Positions 17,623 to 25,860 are shown, numbered from the stretch's first letter. The stretch: 64,000 bases of DNA from Halanaerobium sp. MA284_MarDTE_T2 (GCF_003337245.1 NZ_QPJE01000003.1:62001-126000); one strand, 5' to 3'. Program-made: numbers and translations. The notes: generated by a model from the sequence alone, not told the origin.

Positions 17623-18060
17623 TTGAGAATATTAGGGCTGGATTACGGCAACAGGAGAATAGGTGCTGCTTTGAGTGATGAGCTGGGCTGGACTGCTCAG
17701 CCGCTGACTGTGATAGATATGCACGGTCATCAGGAGGTGCTTAAAGAAATAAATAAATATATAAATGAATACGGAATAGAAAAAATAGTGGTTGGAATGC
17801 CATATAATATGGATGGATCAAGTGGGAAAAGAGCTGAGATTACTGAGGCTTTTATCCGATTTTTAGAAAACAATCTGGATCTGCCCATTATACGCTGGGA
17901 TGAAAGACTTACCACAAGTCAGGCAGAAAATGTACTTCTTAAAGCTGATATGAGCCGTCAGAAGAGAAAAAAAGTGATCGATAAATTGGCTGCAGCACTG
18001 ATACTTCAGTCCTATCTTGACTCACTTTCTAATAAATTATTGAACTTTAATAAGGATTAA
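17623..18060 (+). CDS. ruvX: RuvX/YqgF: 16S rRNA-processing nuclease / Holliday-junction resolvase-like
   Basis: 145 residues with an RNase H-like fold. Motifs: ILGLDYGNRRIGAALSD at the N-terminus (first acidic residue D6), VVGMPYNMDGSSGKRA (~58-73) and WDERLTTSQAE (~92-102). YqgF is essential in many bacteria and takes part in processing the 5' end of 16S rRNA; a resolvase role has also been proposed. TTG start follows GGAGGAG. It heads the ruvX-yrzB-mltG-trmR-trhP gene string. Confidence 0.93.
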   Translation: MRILGLDYGNRRIGAALSDELGWTAQPLTVIDMHGHQEVLKEINKYINEYGIEKIVVGMPYNMDGSSGKRAEITEAFIRFLENNLDLPIIRWDERLTTSQAENVLLKADMSRQKRKKVIDKLAAALILQSYLDSLSNKLLNFNKD

Positions 18061-18114
18061 AATTTAATTGAGATTTAAAATATCTCTAAATATTTATATG
18101 AGGAGCTGTTAATT

Positions 18115-18381
18115 ATGAGTGATGCAACGTTCTGGGTTGATAAGGATAGTAAGGAGCTGGTTCTTAAGGATGATAAGGGGGAATCCAGATTTTATATTGA
18201 AAGTGATTTTGTTATAGATGGTGTTAAATATTTAATAGTTATAGAATCTGATGCAGATGAAAATACCGAAGCTCTGCCGATCAAAATAGTCAATGAAAAT
18301 GGAAAAGAATATATAGAACCGGTTACTGATGAAGATGAATTTGCTAAGGTAAGAAAAAAATTCGAAGAAGAAAATGATTAA
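18115..18381 (+). CDS. DUF1292 family protein (YrzB-like)
   Basis: 88 residues, acidic, predicted beta-rich and soluble. The pattern FWVDKDSKELVLKDDKGE and the C-terminal FAKVRKKFEEEND fit DUF1292 (YrzB), found between ruvX and mltG in many Firmicutes. Function unknown. ATG start with GAGGAG upstream. Conserved position rather than any motif is the main clue. Confidence 0.8.
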   Translation: MSDATFWVDKDSKELVLKDDKGESRFYIESDFVIDGVKYLIVIESDADENTEALPIKIVNENGKEYIEPVTDEDEFAKVRKKFEEEND

Positions 18382-18488
18382 TCTAATTTTAGAGGATTTT
18401 ATATTCAAAAAGATCTTACCTGCAAACACCTCCTCTGCGGGGTGACAAACCTATAAATAAATTTAATTAATTTTAAAAGGAGTTTATT

Positions 18489-19511
18489 TTGAAAAAAACA
18501 GCCGTCATTTTTCTTATATTTATCTTAATAACAGCAGCTGCAGTTAAATCTTATTCTCTTATTCAGCCGGTTGATAGTGCTAATCCAGAAAAGCATATGG
18601 TTAAGATCAAACCAGGAATGAGTGGAATGGCTATTGGAGAAAAGCTGAAAGAAAAGGGAATTATTAAATCTTCTCTTGCTTTTTATGTGCTGCTCAGGCT
18701 AATGCAGGAAGATCAAAACTTAAAGGCAGGCTATTATTCCTTTTCCACAGCTGATACAATGCAGGATATACTTTCTAAGATAATTTCCGGCAGTGAGGAA
18801 AGGTTTAAAGTTACTATTCCTGAAGGGTTGACTTCTGTAGAAATTTTGGACAGAATAAATTCTGCTTCCGGCGGTCTTTATGAATATGGTAAATTTGTTA
18901 GTGTGATACTTAATCTTGATTTAAGTGATAAGATAGAATATTTATCAGAGCTGGAAATTACTGTTAACCCTATTGAAGGTCTGATAGTACCTGAAACTTA
19001 TTATTTCCCTAAAAGCTATACAGAAAAACAGATCATAGATGAACTGCTGGATGTATTCTTTAAATATAGACTGCCGAAGCTGAAAAAATATGCTGAAAAA
19101 AGTCCGTATAATTATTATGAGCTGCTTATTATTGCTTCTTTAATCGAAGAAGAGGCAAAACTGGATGAAGAAAAACCAATTATAGCATCTGTAATATATA
19201 ACCGTATGGAAAGAGATATGCTGCTGCAGATAGATGCTTCTGTACAGTATGTCTTTACAGAGAGGAAAGCAAGAATACTGTACAGTGATTTAGAGATTGA
19301 CTCACCCTATAATACCTATAAATACAGTGGACTACCACCAGGACCGATCAGCAGTCCTGGTGCTGCAGCCATAGAAGCTGCAGCATATCCTGCTGAAAGC
19401 GATTTTTTGTTTTATTTTGCCAGAGAAGATGGAAGCCATGTATTTACAAATAGTTATGAAGAACACCTGCAGAAGCAAAAAAAGGGTACCGGGTACAAAA
19501 AGCTGCTTTAG
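18489..19511 (+). CDS. mltG: Endolytic peptidoglycan transglycosylase MltG
   Basis: 340 residues. One N-terminal membrane anchor (~4-20) is followed by a YceG domain. The catalytic Glu lies in LLIIASLIEEEAKLDEEKP and is followed by IASVIYNRMERDM and PYNTYKYSGLPPGPI, all typical. MltG cuts nascent glycan strands at the membrane and sets glycan length. TTG start after AAAAGGAG. The last codons (KKGTGYKKLL) fall in the first GTACC-type palindromic repeat, which also supplies the stop codon. Upstream 18382-18488 contains AGAGGA/TCCTCT and CACC/GGTG pairings of unknown meaning. Confidence 0.93.
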   Translation: MKKTAVIFLIFILITAAAVKSYSLIQPVDSANPEKHMVKIKPGMSGMAIGEKLKEKGIIKSSLAFYVLLRLMQEDQNLKAGYYSFSTADTMQDILSKIISGSEERFKVTIPEGLTSVEILDRINSASGGLYEYGKFVSVILNLDLSDKIEYLSELEITVNPIEGLIVPETYYFPKSYTEKQIIDELLDVFFKYRLPKLKKYAEKSPYNYYELLIIASLIEEEAKLDEEKPIIASVIYNRMERDMLLQIDASVQYVFTERKARILYSDLEIDSPYNTYKYSGLPPGPISSPGAAAIEAAAYPAESDFLFYFAREDGSHVFTNSYEEHLQKQKKGTGYKKLL

Positions 19512-19583
19512 TACCTGGTACAAATGAACAAATGAATAAAATCACATGTACCCGGTACAAAAAGCGGTATAAGTACCTGGTAC
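19486..19583. repeat. Four GTACCNGGTAC palindromes in two paired units
   Basis: Copies of the 11-bp palindrome GTACCNGGTAC lie at 19486-19496, 19511-19521, 19548-19558 and 19573-19583, start-to-start distances 25, 37 and 25. Each pair encloses an AAAAAGC spacer, and the first pair could fold into one long hairpin (AAGC/GCTT inside). The array begins inside the 3' end of mltG and ends 18 nt before trmR. It may be a duplicated intergenic repeat or an operator array. Confidence 0.8.
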
Positions 19584-19601
19584 CAAAGTTGAGGAGTTAA
19601 A

Positions 19602-20252
19602 ATGATAAAAACTGAGCTCAACAGCTTATTTTCCAAAAAACAGACAATAGAGCCGGAGTTTGCGGAGCTGGAACAGCTCTGCAGAAAAGATTATATTCCT
19701 ATCATTAATCGAGATGCAGCCGATTTTTTAAAAATTCAGCTGCAGATTTTAAACCCCAAACATATACTTGAAATTGGTACAGCATATGGATTTTCTGCTC
19801 TTCTTATGGCAAAATATACTCCTGCATCTAGCAGGATAACCACAATAGAGATTGATGAGCAGAGGGCAGTAACCGCCAGGAAATTTTTGAAGAAATATGG
19901 TTTTACAGATAAAGTTGATGTCAAAATTGGTGATGCACTGGATATTCTTCAGTATCTGCGGCGAAAGTTTAATTTTATTTTTCTGGATGCTGCTAAAGGG
20001 CAGTATCTTTATCTTTTTGATTATATATTTGAGCTGCTAAAACCTGGTGGTCTGCTTGTATCAGATAATGTGCTCTATAAAGCAGAAGTCCTGACAGATG
20101 ATGAAGTAAGACATAAGATTAGAACAATTGTCAATAATTTAAGAAAATATTTAAAAATAATTATGAATCATCCGGAGCTGGATTCCACTATAATTGAAGC
20201 AGGTGATGGAATAGCTCTAAGTAGGAGGAAATTAGAAAATGAAAAAAGTTGA
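19602..20252 (+). CDS. trmR: SAM-dependent O-methyltransferase, probable tRNA ho5U methyltransferase TrmR
   Basis: 216 residues in the class I O-methyltransferase_3 family. SAM motif LEIGTAYGFSALLMAKY (~60) is followed by TIEIDEQRA, FIFLDAAKGQY and GGLLVSDNVL. Its position between mltG and a U32 peptidase-like gene matches B. subtilis yrrM (trmR), which methylates 5-hydroxyuridine to 5-methoxyuridine at tRNA wobble position 34. The U32 gene downstream (trhP-like) would make the ho5U substrate. ATG start after GAGGAG; overlaps the next gene by 14 nt, so the two are likely coupled. Specific function inferred from synteny. Confidence 0.8.
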   Translation: MIKTELNSLFSKKQTIEPEFAELEQLCRKDYIPIINRDAADFLKIQLQILNPKHILEIGTAYGFSALLMAKYTPASSRITTIEIDEQRAVTARKFLKKYGFTDKVDVKIGDALDILQYLRRKFNFIFLDAAKGQYLYLFDYIFELLKPGGLLVSDNVLYKAEVLTDDEVRHKIRTIVNNLRKYLKIIMNHPELDSTIIEAGDGIALSRRKLENEKS

Positions 20253-21471
20253 ACTGCTGGCCCCTGCAGGTAACCTGGAAAAACTTAAAACTGCTTTATT
20301 TTTTGGTGCAGATGCTGTCTACTGTGGTGGTGCTAACTTTGGTCTCAGAGCTGGAGCAGATAATTTTACGATAGAAGAACTGAAAGAAGGGAGTGAATTT
20401 GCTCATTCCAGAGGCAAAAAGGTATATTTAACACTTAATATGATTCCTCACAATGATGATATGGAAAAGCTGCCTAAATATATTGAAGACCTTAAAAAGC
20501 TGAATCTGGATGCCCTTATTATTTCTGATCCAGGTGTGTTTAAACTTGTACGGGAAAAAATGCCAGAGATGTCGATTCATATCAGCACACAGGCAAATAA
20601 TGTTAACTGGCGCTCTGCACTGTTCTGGAAAGAGCTTGGAGCTGACAGGATAATTCTGGCCCGGGAACTTTCTGGAAAAGAAATGAGAGAAATTGCAGCC
20701 AAAGTAGGGGGGGAGCTGGATCTGGAAGTTTTTATACATGGAGCGATGTGTATATCTTATTCCGGACGCTGTCTTTTGAGTAATTATTTTGTGGGTAGAG
20801 ATGCCAACCGCGGTGATTGTGCCCATTCCTGCCGATGGAAATATCATCTAGTGGAAGAAAAGCGGCCTGGAGAATATTATCCTGTAGTAGAAAAAGAAAA
20901 AGGTACCTTTATAATGAATTCGCGGGATTTGTGTTTGATAAAAGAAATTCCCGAAATTATAGAGTCAGGTATTATGAGTTTAAAAATCGAAGGCAGAATG
21001 AAGAGTATACATTATCTTGCTGGAGTGGTCAATACTTACAGAAAAGCAATAGATAGCTATTGTGAAGATCCGGATGGTTATGAATATGAGCCTGAACTTT
21101 TTTCAGAGCTGAGGAAGATAAGCCACAGAGATTATACAACTGGATTTTATTATGGAAAGCCAGGAGAAGAAGGCCAGAGATATGAAAGCTCTTCCTACAT
21201 GAGAACATATGATTTTATGGGAGTTGTAAAAGATTATTTTCCGAAAGATGGTGAAGTACTGGTTGAGGTTAGAAATAAGATATTCACTGGTGATAAGCTG
21301 GAAATTATTGCTCCAGGAGAATATGGACTGGAGCTTGAAGTTGACTATATAATCAATTCAGATGGTAAAGAGGTAGAAACAGCTCCCCATCCGAAAGAAT
21401 TGATAAAAATTCCATATGAAAAGGAAATTAAAGCAGGTTCTCTGCTGAGAAGAGAAAGGAGCAGGACTTAG
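20239..21471 (+). CDS. trhP: U32 family protein, probable tRNA hydroxylation protein TrhP
   Basis: 410 residues. TIM-barrel-like start VELLAPAGNLEKLKTALFFGADAVYCGG and the U32 signature FIHGAMCISYSGRCLLSNYF (~171), followed by GDCAHSCRW; conserved Cys residues could hold an Fe-S cluster. Members annotated as collagenase-like peptidases are in fact tRNA modification proteins: TrhP uses prephenate-dependent chemistry to form 5-hydroxyuridine at position 34. Overlap with the trmR-like gene supports this role. Bacillus has two adjacent paralogues (trhP1/P2); here one gene is present. Ribosome site AGGAGG lies within the upstream gene. Confidence 0.85.
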   Translation: MKKVELLAPAGNLEKLKTALFFGADAVYCGGANFGLRAGADNFTIEELKEGSEFAHSRGKKVYLTLNMIPHNDDMEKLPKYIEDLKKLNLDALIISDPGVFKLVREKMPEMSIHISTQANNVNWRSALFWKELGADRIILARELSGKEMREIAAKVGGELDLEVFIHGAMCISYSGRCLLSNYFVGRDANRGDCAHSCRWKYHLVEEKRPGEYYPVVEKEKGTFIMNSRDLCLIKEIPEIIESGIMSLKIEGRMKSIHYLAGVVNTYRKAIDSYCEDPDGYEYEPELFSELRKISHRDYTTGFYYGKPGEEGQRYESSSYMRTYDFMGVVKDYFPKDGEVLVEVRNKIFTGDKLEIIAPGEYGLELEVDYIINSDGKEVETAPHPKELIKIPYEKEIKAGSLLRRERSRT

Positions 21472-21690
21472 ATGGAAATTGATACAAAAAAGATAAAATA
21501 CCGGGTTCCAAAAGAGGAAATAGTATTTATAGATATGGTAATAAAATCATATGAAGGTCTGGGAACTGTAAAGGTTGATCAAGATAACCCGGGGGAAATA
21601 TGGATAATGGTAACAGAAAGTACAGAAAAAGAAGTAAGAGATATAATGGAAGATTTGGGAAAAAAGTTTAAAATAGAGAAAATTTACTGA
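21472..21690 (+). CDS. DUF4911-like small protein
   Basis: 72 residues, starting directly after the trhP stop codon, with AGGAGCAGG inside trhP as ribosome site. The sequence (YRVPKEEIVFIDMVIKSYEGL, then WIMVTESTEKEVRDIMEDL) suggests a small alpha/beta ferredoxin-like fold and resembles DUF4911. Function unknown. Tight coupling to trhP suggests a role with the tRNA modification enzyme, but that is inference. Confidence 0.7.
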   Translation: MEIDTKKIKYRVPKEEIVFIDMVIKSYEGLGTVKVDQDNPGEIWIMVTESTEKEVRDIMEDLGKKFKIEKIY

Positions 21691-21861
21691 TCTGTATCTT
21701 ATATTTAACAGCGTAATTTTAAAATGGAGAAATTCCTTTAAGTAAAATTGTATAATTAAATAAAATTTGACTTTTGAGCTTTTTTTGTTTATTATTAATA
21801 TAGTTAGATTTTTGATAATAATTATTGATAAGTTTTTAGGTTTTAGCTAAGGAGGGATATT

Positions 21862-22554
21862 ATGGTGCTGAGTAAATGGAAAGTTTATATCTCGGTTATC
21901 ATGCTCCTTTTTATGATTACACTGATAAATCCGGATAAGGTAGAAGCTGCCTATATTGATGAGTTTGGCAGCAGGATTCTTCGTCCAGGTGATGAAGGAA
22001 CAGATGTAGCTATTTTACAGAAAAAATTAAAAAAGCTTAATTTTTATCAGGGTCATATTGATGGAGTTTATGGAGGAAAGACTGTGGCTGCAGTACGGAA
22101 ATTTCAGGAGGCCAATAATATAAAAGCAGATGGAATATTTAGGGAAAGCTGTTTTAACAGTCTCCCAAGGCAGGAACTATTTGACCGCAATTCTATTTCT
22201 AGAGATGATGTTATACTGCTGGCCCGTGTTATTCATGGAGAGGCCAGAGGGGAAGATTTTTTGGGTAAGGTTGCAGTTGGTGCAGTTATAATGAACAGGG
22301 TAAAAAGCAGCCTGTTTCCAGATACAATAAGAGAAGTTATACTGCAGAAAGGTCAATTTAGCAGTTTAATGGATGGTCAGGCAAACTATTATCCAGGGAA
22401 AGAAGAGGTTGCTGCAGCAAGAGCAGCTCTAATAGGTTATGATCCATCCTTGGGGTCACTGTATTTTTATAATCCGAAAGTTGCAACAAATATAGGCTGG
22501 ATTTCCAGAAGAAATTATGTAAAAAGAATAGGAGAACATGTTTTTCTCCGCTAA
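21862..22554 (+). CDS. sleB: SleB-like cell wall hydrolase with peptidoglycan-binding domain
   Basis: 230 residues. N-terminal signal peptide (~8-30), then a PG_binding_1 repeat (LRPGDEGTDVAILQKKLKKL to CFNSLPR, ~42-105), then a Hydrolase_2/SleB catalytic domain starting ILLARVIHGEARGEDFLGKVAVGAVIMNR, with the catalytic Glu in HGEARGE. SleB is the spore cortex lytic transglycosylase in Bacillus; in other Clostridia members act on vegetative wall. ATG start follows AAGGAGGG. Terminated by the hairpin at 22566. Confidence 0.9.
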   Translation: MVLSKWKVYISVIMLLFMITLINPDKVEAAYIDEFGSRILRPGDEGTDVAILQKKLKKLNFYQGHIDGVYGGKTVAAVRKFQEANNIKADGIFRESCFNSLPRQELFDRNSISRDDVILLARVIHGEARGEDFLGKVAVGAVIMNRVKSSLFPDTIREVILQKGQFSSLMDGQANYYPGKEEVAAARAALIGYDPSLGSLYFYNPKVATNIGWISRRNYVKRIGEHVFLR

Positions 22555-22565
22555 TTAAATAAAGA

Positions 22566-22595
22566 AAATAGCACCATTGCAGGTGCTATTTTTTT
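22566..22595. terminator. Bidirectional intrinsic terminator between sleB and abrB-type gene
   Basis: AAATAGCACC (22566-22575) pairs with GGTGCTATTT (22582-22591), then more T. With A-rich sequence on the other side it can act for both convergent genes. Confidence 0.9.
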
Positions 22596-22625
22596 GCGAA
22601 CATTATTTACATTTTTTGTTAAGCA

Positions 22626-22889
22626 TTATTCTTTTTCCGATTTTTTCTTAAGATCCTGCATTTTTTCCATGCATTCACCGCAGATTGTTCTTCCTTTAAA
22701 TTCTATTGTGTCATCTGCACTTCCACAAAAAATACAGGCCGGTTCATACTTCTTAAGAATAATCTTCTCTTCATCAACAAATATCTCCATAGGATCTTTT
22801 TTATTGATATTCATAGTTTTCCTGAGTTCAATTGGAATTACCATTCTACCCAGATCGTCAATTTTGCGGACAATACCAGTGGATTTCAT
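22626..22889 (-). CDS. AbrB/SpoVT-family transcriptional regulator with C-terminal zinc ribbon
   Basis: 87 residues. Residues 1-50 form the swapped-hairpin AbrB DNA-binding domain (STGIVRKIDDLGRMVIPIELRKTM). Unlike AbrB itself, the C-terminal part carries CIFCGSADD...ICGECM, two CxxC pairs likely binding zinc, a layout seen in clostridial AbrB-like regulators. Ribosome site AAGGAG is well placed. It probably acts as a global transition-state regulator. It diverges from fur across a 201-nt AT-rich gap. Confidence 0.9.
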   Translation of the reverse strand: MKSTGIVRKIDDLGRMVIPIELRKTMNINKKDPMEIFVDEEKIILKKYEPACIFCGSADDTIEFKGRTICGECMEKMQDLKKKSEKE

Positions 22890-23090
22890 GTTAATTCTCC
22901 TTTCTTAACAATTTTCGACAAATTATTCTTATTTATTACATTATACTATTTATTAGAAAAGTAGTCAATAGTAAAAAGTTATTTTTTCAAGTAATTTTTG
23001 GATAATTATAATGGTTAAACTATAAAAAAAAATTAAAAATTGTAAAAAGATATGATAAAATAGTTGTATGACAGCAAAAAGGGGTATAAT

Positions 23091-23531
23091 ATGGAAAAAT
23101 TAAAATCAAAGTTTAAAAATATTTTGATGGAAAACAATTATAAATTGACCAAGCAGAGAGAAATTATACTGGGAACTATAATTTCAAGAAAAAACTGGCA
23201 TTTTACTGCAGAAGAACTCTTTTCAGCTGTAAAAGAAAATTATCCGGATATTGGTATGGCTACTATCTATAGAACTTTAGAGCTTTTCCAAAATCTGGGG
23301 ATTGTACATATGCTCGATTTTGGTGAAGGTTCCAGACAATATGAGCTGAGTTTTTTAGAAACCCAACATCACCATCATTTAATATGCAAAAAATGCGGTA
23401 AACTGATAGAATTCAATGATCAGGATCTTGAATATTTTGAAAAAAAACTGGAAATAAAATATAATTTTAGGATAACAGAACATAAATTGAGATTTTATGG
23501 TTTATGTAAAGAGTGCATATCTAAAAAATAG
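23091..23531 (+). CDS. fur: Fur family metal-responsive repressor
   Basis: 146 residues. Winged-helix domain (KLTKQREIILGTI ... GMATIYRTLELFQNLGIVH) followed by a dimerisation/metal domain: HHHHLICKKCGKLIEF and a C-terminal CKECI, giving the two CxxC structural zinc pairs. The His run and following residues look more like Fur than PerR, but metal specificity cannot be proved. ATG 23091 after AAAGGGG is preferred; an in-frame TTG at 23064 would add nine residues without a ribosome site. Confidence 0.9.
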   Translation: MEKLKSKFKNILMENNYKLTKQREIILGTIISRKNWHFTAEELFSAVKENYPDIGMATIYRTLELFQNLGIVHMLDFGEGSRQYELSFLETQHHHHLICKKCGKLIEFNDQDLEYFEKKLEIKYNFRITEHKLRFYGLCKECISKK

Positions 23532-23629
23532 CTGTTAAACATATAAGAACTGGTACTTTTATACTGATGATACAAATAAACTACTTATTTTCTGAAATTC
23601 TGTCAAGTTATCTTTAGAATTGCAAAAAG

Positions 23630-23753
23630 AATATATGGCTACACTGCGAAAAGTCTTAATCAGCAATTTTTGAATTTCACAATCCCTATTATGACAAGAG
23701 TGTCAAATTGTTAAAATGACCAAAATTGACTTTTCGCAGTTCAATCATATATT
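23630..23753. repeat. 124-bp element with 26-bp imperfect terminal inverted repeats
   Basis: The 26-nt left end (23630-23655; AATATATGGC... with CTGCGAAAAGTC) is an imperfect inverted copy of the right end (23728-23753; GACTTTTCGCAG...CATATATT). The interior has further partly complementary A/T stretches. It resembles a small nonautonomous element or a very long hairpin, and lies directly before repeat copy C. Together they fill most of 23532-23986. Confidence 0.7.
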
Positions 23754-23764
23754 GCCATGAACTA

Positions 23765-23843
23765 AATTTTAGATATATCTAAAAAATTTAATATTCCTGA
23801 ATCTTCCTTTTCTGCAGAGTAATATAAAAATGAGGAAAGCCTG
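23765..23843. repeat. Intergenic inverted-repeat element, copy C (one arm)
   Basis: This is a right arm only: TTTTAGATATATCTAAAA (perfect 18-bp palindrome, 23767-23784), then AATATTCCTGAATCTTCC, TTTTCTGCAG and ATGAGGAAAGCCTG. It matches the right end of the element at 57784-58044. Confidence 0.55.
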
Positions 23844-23986
23844 ATATTTATTTAGTCTTGATATTTAAAAAGTTTAACTTTAAAAATTTTAAAAGGTTTT
23901 TATTGGTATTTGGAGAATATAATAATAAATAGTAAAGAAAATATTTTATATTATAGTTTTAAGAAGTTCAGAGAGGTAGGTTGAAT

Positions 23987-24682
23987 ATGGAAGAAAACAC
24001 AGAAAAATGTTTAAAAGAACTTACTGTTTTTGCAAGACTTGATCCTGAAGAGCTGCGATTGATATGCGAAAAATCTTATGCCAAAATATATAAAAAAGGT
24101 GAAGTTATTTTTTTTGAAAATGACAGTGTCAAGAAACTCTATATGCTGATAAATGGTAAAGTTAAGCTTACTATGCTTTCTGAAGAAGGGAAAGAAAAAG
24201 TTCTTACCATTTTGCAGGAAGGAGATATTTTTGGTGAAATATCATTGTTTGATGAAGATCCTCATCCTCTGACAGCAGAGACGTTAGATGATGCCAGACT
24301 GCTGATTATTCCATGGAAAGATATGGAAAATATTATTCTGGAAAGGCCGAGTTTAGCAATTAAAATTATTGAGGCTCTTTCTAAAAAAACAAGACTTCTT
24401 ACAAGTCAGGTGAGAGAGCTTGTATTTCAGGATGCAGCCGGGCGATTAGCTAGTCTGCTGGCAAGGCTTTCCGATGATTTTGGCCGGGAAGTAGATCAGG
24501 GAACAGTAATTGATCTGGTGCTTACTCACCAGGAACTGGCCAATTTGATAGGTTCTTCCAGAGTAACTGTTACAAAACTGATAAATAGATTTATAGATGA
24601 TGGAATAATTAAGATAGTAAAGAGAAAAATAATTATAACAGATCACGAAAAATTGGGGGATAAGCTACAGACATTGTTTTAG
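23987..24682 (+). CDS. Crp/Fnr family transcriptional regulator
   Basis: 231 residues. N-terminal cyclic-nucleotide-binding-like beta roll (KGEVIFFENDSVKKLYMLINGKVKL ... EGDIFGEISLFDE) and C-terminal HTH_Crp domain (LTHQELANLIGSSRVTVTKLINRF, ~178-201). No N-terminal Cys cluster for an Fnr-type Fe-S centre is visible, so it probably senses a small molecule. ATG 23987 is preferred, with AGAGGTAGG upstream; TTG 23981 is too close to it. Single gene with its own terminator. Confidence 0.9.
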   Translation: MEENTEKCLKELTVFARLDPEELRLICEKSYAKIYKKGEVIFFENDSVKKLYMLINGKVKLTMLSEEGKEKVLTILQEGDIFGEISLFDEDPHPLTAETLDDARLLIIPWKDMENIILERPSLAIKIIEALSKKTRLLTSQVRELVFQDAAGRLASLLARLSDDFGREVDQGTVIDLVLTHQELANLIGSSRVTVTKLINRFIDDGIIKIVKRKIIITDHEKLGDKLQTLF

Positions 24683-24712
24683 TTTGATGATAGTACATAG
24701 AAATTACAGAAG

Positions 24713-24740
24713 ACACGTTGGAAGATCACCAACGTGTTTT
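24713..24740 (+). terminator. Intrinsic terminator after crp-type gene
   Basis: ACACGTTGG (24713-24721) pairs with CCAACGTGT (24729-24737); a short T run of four follows. Confidence 0.75.
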
Positions 24741-24761
24741 ACTGTTTAAAGGAGGCAAAAA

Positions 24762-25655
24762 ATGAATACTTTTATACCTGACACGGAAACCGAATTATAT
24801 GGACTGATTGGCGAAAAACTGAGTCATTCAATTTCAGCAGTTTTCCATAATAATGGTTTTAGAAAGCTTGATTATAATGCTGTTTATCTTATGCTTGAGG
24901 TGGAAAAAGGTAGCCTGGGAAAATATGTGTCTGCACTGAGGACCTTAAATTTCAGCGGCTGGAATGTTACCATTCCTTATAAAGAGGAAATTATGGTTCA
25001 TTTAGATGGATTTTCTTCTCTCGCCCGTGATGCGGGAGCAGTTAATACTGTCTTAAATAGAAGAGGGAGGCTGACAGGTTATAATACAGATGTCATTGGA
25101 ATACAGAGACAGATAGAAGAAGGTGGATTTCCTGTTAAAGGAAGAAAAGCAGCTGTTATAGGAGCTGGTGGAGCGGCAAGGGCAGTACTAGTTGCCTTAG
25201 AACAGTTAAATTTAGCTGAAGTAGCAGTGATAAATAGAAATGTTAGCAGAGCAGAAGAACTGGTTAGTATTTTTGAAAATAGGGAAACTGATATAATATA
25301 CAAGTCAGCAAGCCTCAACGAGGAAGATTATGCTGAAATGGTCGAAAAAGCTGATTTAATTATTGATACAACACCAGTGGGAATGTATGATAATATTACT
25401 AAAAAAGAAATAGTAATTAATACTGATTACTTAAATGAAAATCAATTTGTTTTTGATATGGTCTATAACCCTCTTAAAACACCACTGCTCAAAAAAGCAG
25501 AAGAAATTGGTGCACAAACCGCAAATGGTTTGCCAACTCTTATATATCAGGCAGAAGCAGCTTTTAAACTCTGGATACAGAAAATGCCGGACAAAAAAGA
25601 CTGGCATAAAATTGCAGAAGAGGAAATAAAAAAAATGACGAAAGATGATGGTTGA
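24762..25655 (+). CDS. aroE: Shikimate dehydrogenase
   Basis: 297 residues. Substrate domain: GEKLSHSISAVFHN, WNVTIPYKEEI (catalytic Lys), AGAVNTV and GYNTDVIGI (catalytic Asp). NADP domain: VIGAGGAARAV (~130) and VINRNVSRAEEL. It reduces 3-dehydroshikimate to shikimate in aromatic amino acid synthesis. Other shikimate genes (aroKB, aroQ) lie 22 kb away. ATG start after AAGGAGG. Confidence 0.95.
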   Translation: MNTFIPDTETELYGLIGEKLSHSISAVFHNNGFRKLDYNAVYLMLEVEKGSLGKYVSALRTLNFSGWNVTIPYKEEIMVHLDGFSSLARDAGAVNTVLNRRGRLTGYNTDVIGIQRQIEEGGFPVKGRKAAVIGAGGAARAVLVALEQLNLAEVAVINRNVSRAEELVSIFENRETDIIYKSASLNEEDYAEMVEKADLIIDTTPVGMYDNITKKEIVINTDYLNENQFVFDMVYNPLKTPLLKKAEEIGAQTANGLPTLIYQAEAAFKLWIQKMPDKKDWHKIAEEEIKKMTKDDG

Positions 25656-25763
25656 TATTGATTTTTATCCATTTTTATGATATTATCTTACCATAAAAAA
25701 TTTTAAAAATATAGCAATAAAACTATACTATGTAAATTATTTACGTTTTTTATTTAGTGTGAC

Positions 25764-25853
25764 AGTCTCCATTTATTTTAAATGGAGACTCATCCACCAG
25801 GAATTTAGTTTTAATTCCAGTAATTTTTGAAAGATGATTTCCGGATGAGTAGG
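25764..25853 (+). promoter_or_regulatory. Structured leader of the prepilin peptidase gene
   Basis: A perfect 12-bp stem AGTCTCCATTTA / TAAATGGAGACT with a TTT loop (25764-25790) is followed by CATCC (25791-25795), an inner hairpin GGAATT / AATTCC and then GGATG (25844-25848), which can pair with CATCC. There is no T run, so it is not a simple terminator. The distal pairing ends about 13 nt before the start codon. I do not recognise a known riboswitch class; no GEMM consensus is seen. Confidence 0.5.
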
Positions 25854-25860
25854 TGAGTTT

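Noticed and set aside
25656-25860. c-di-GMP (GEMM) riboswitch before pilD
   Set aside because: The characteristic conserved GEMM core sequences are not present, although the leader is structured.
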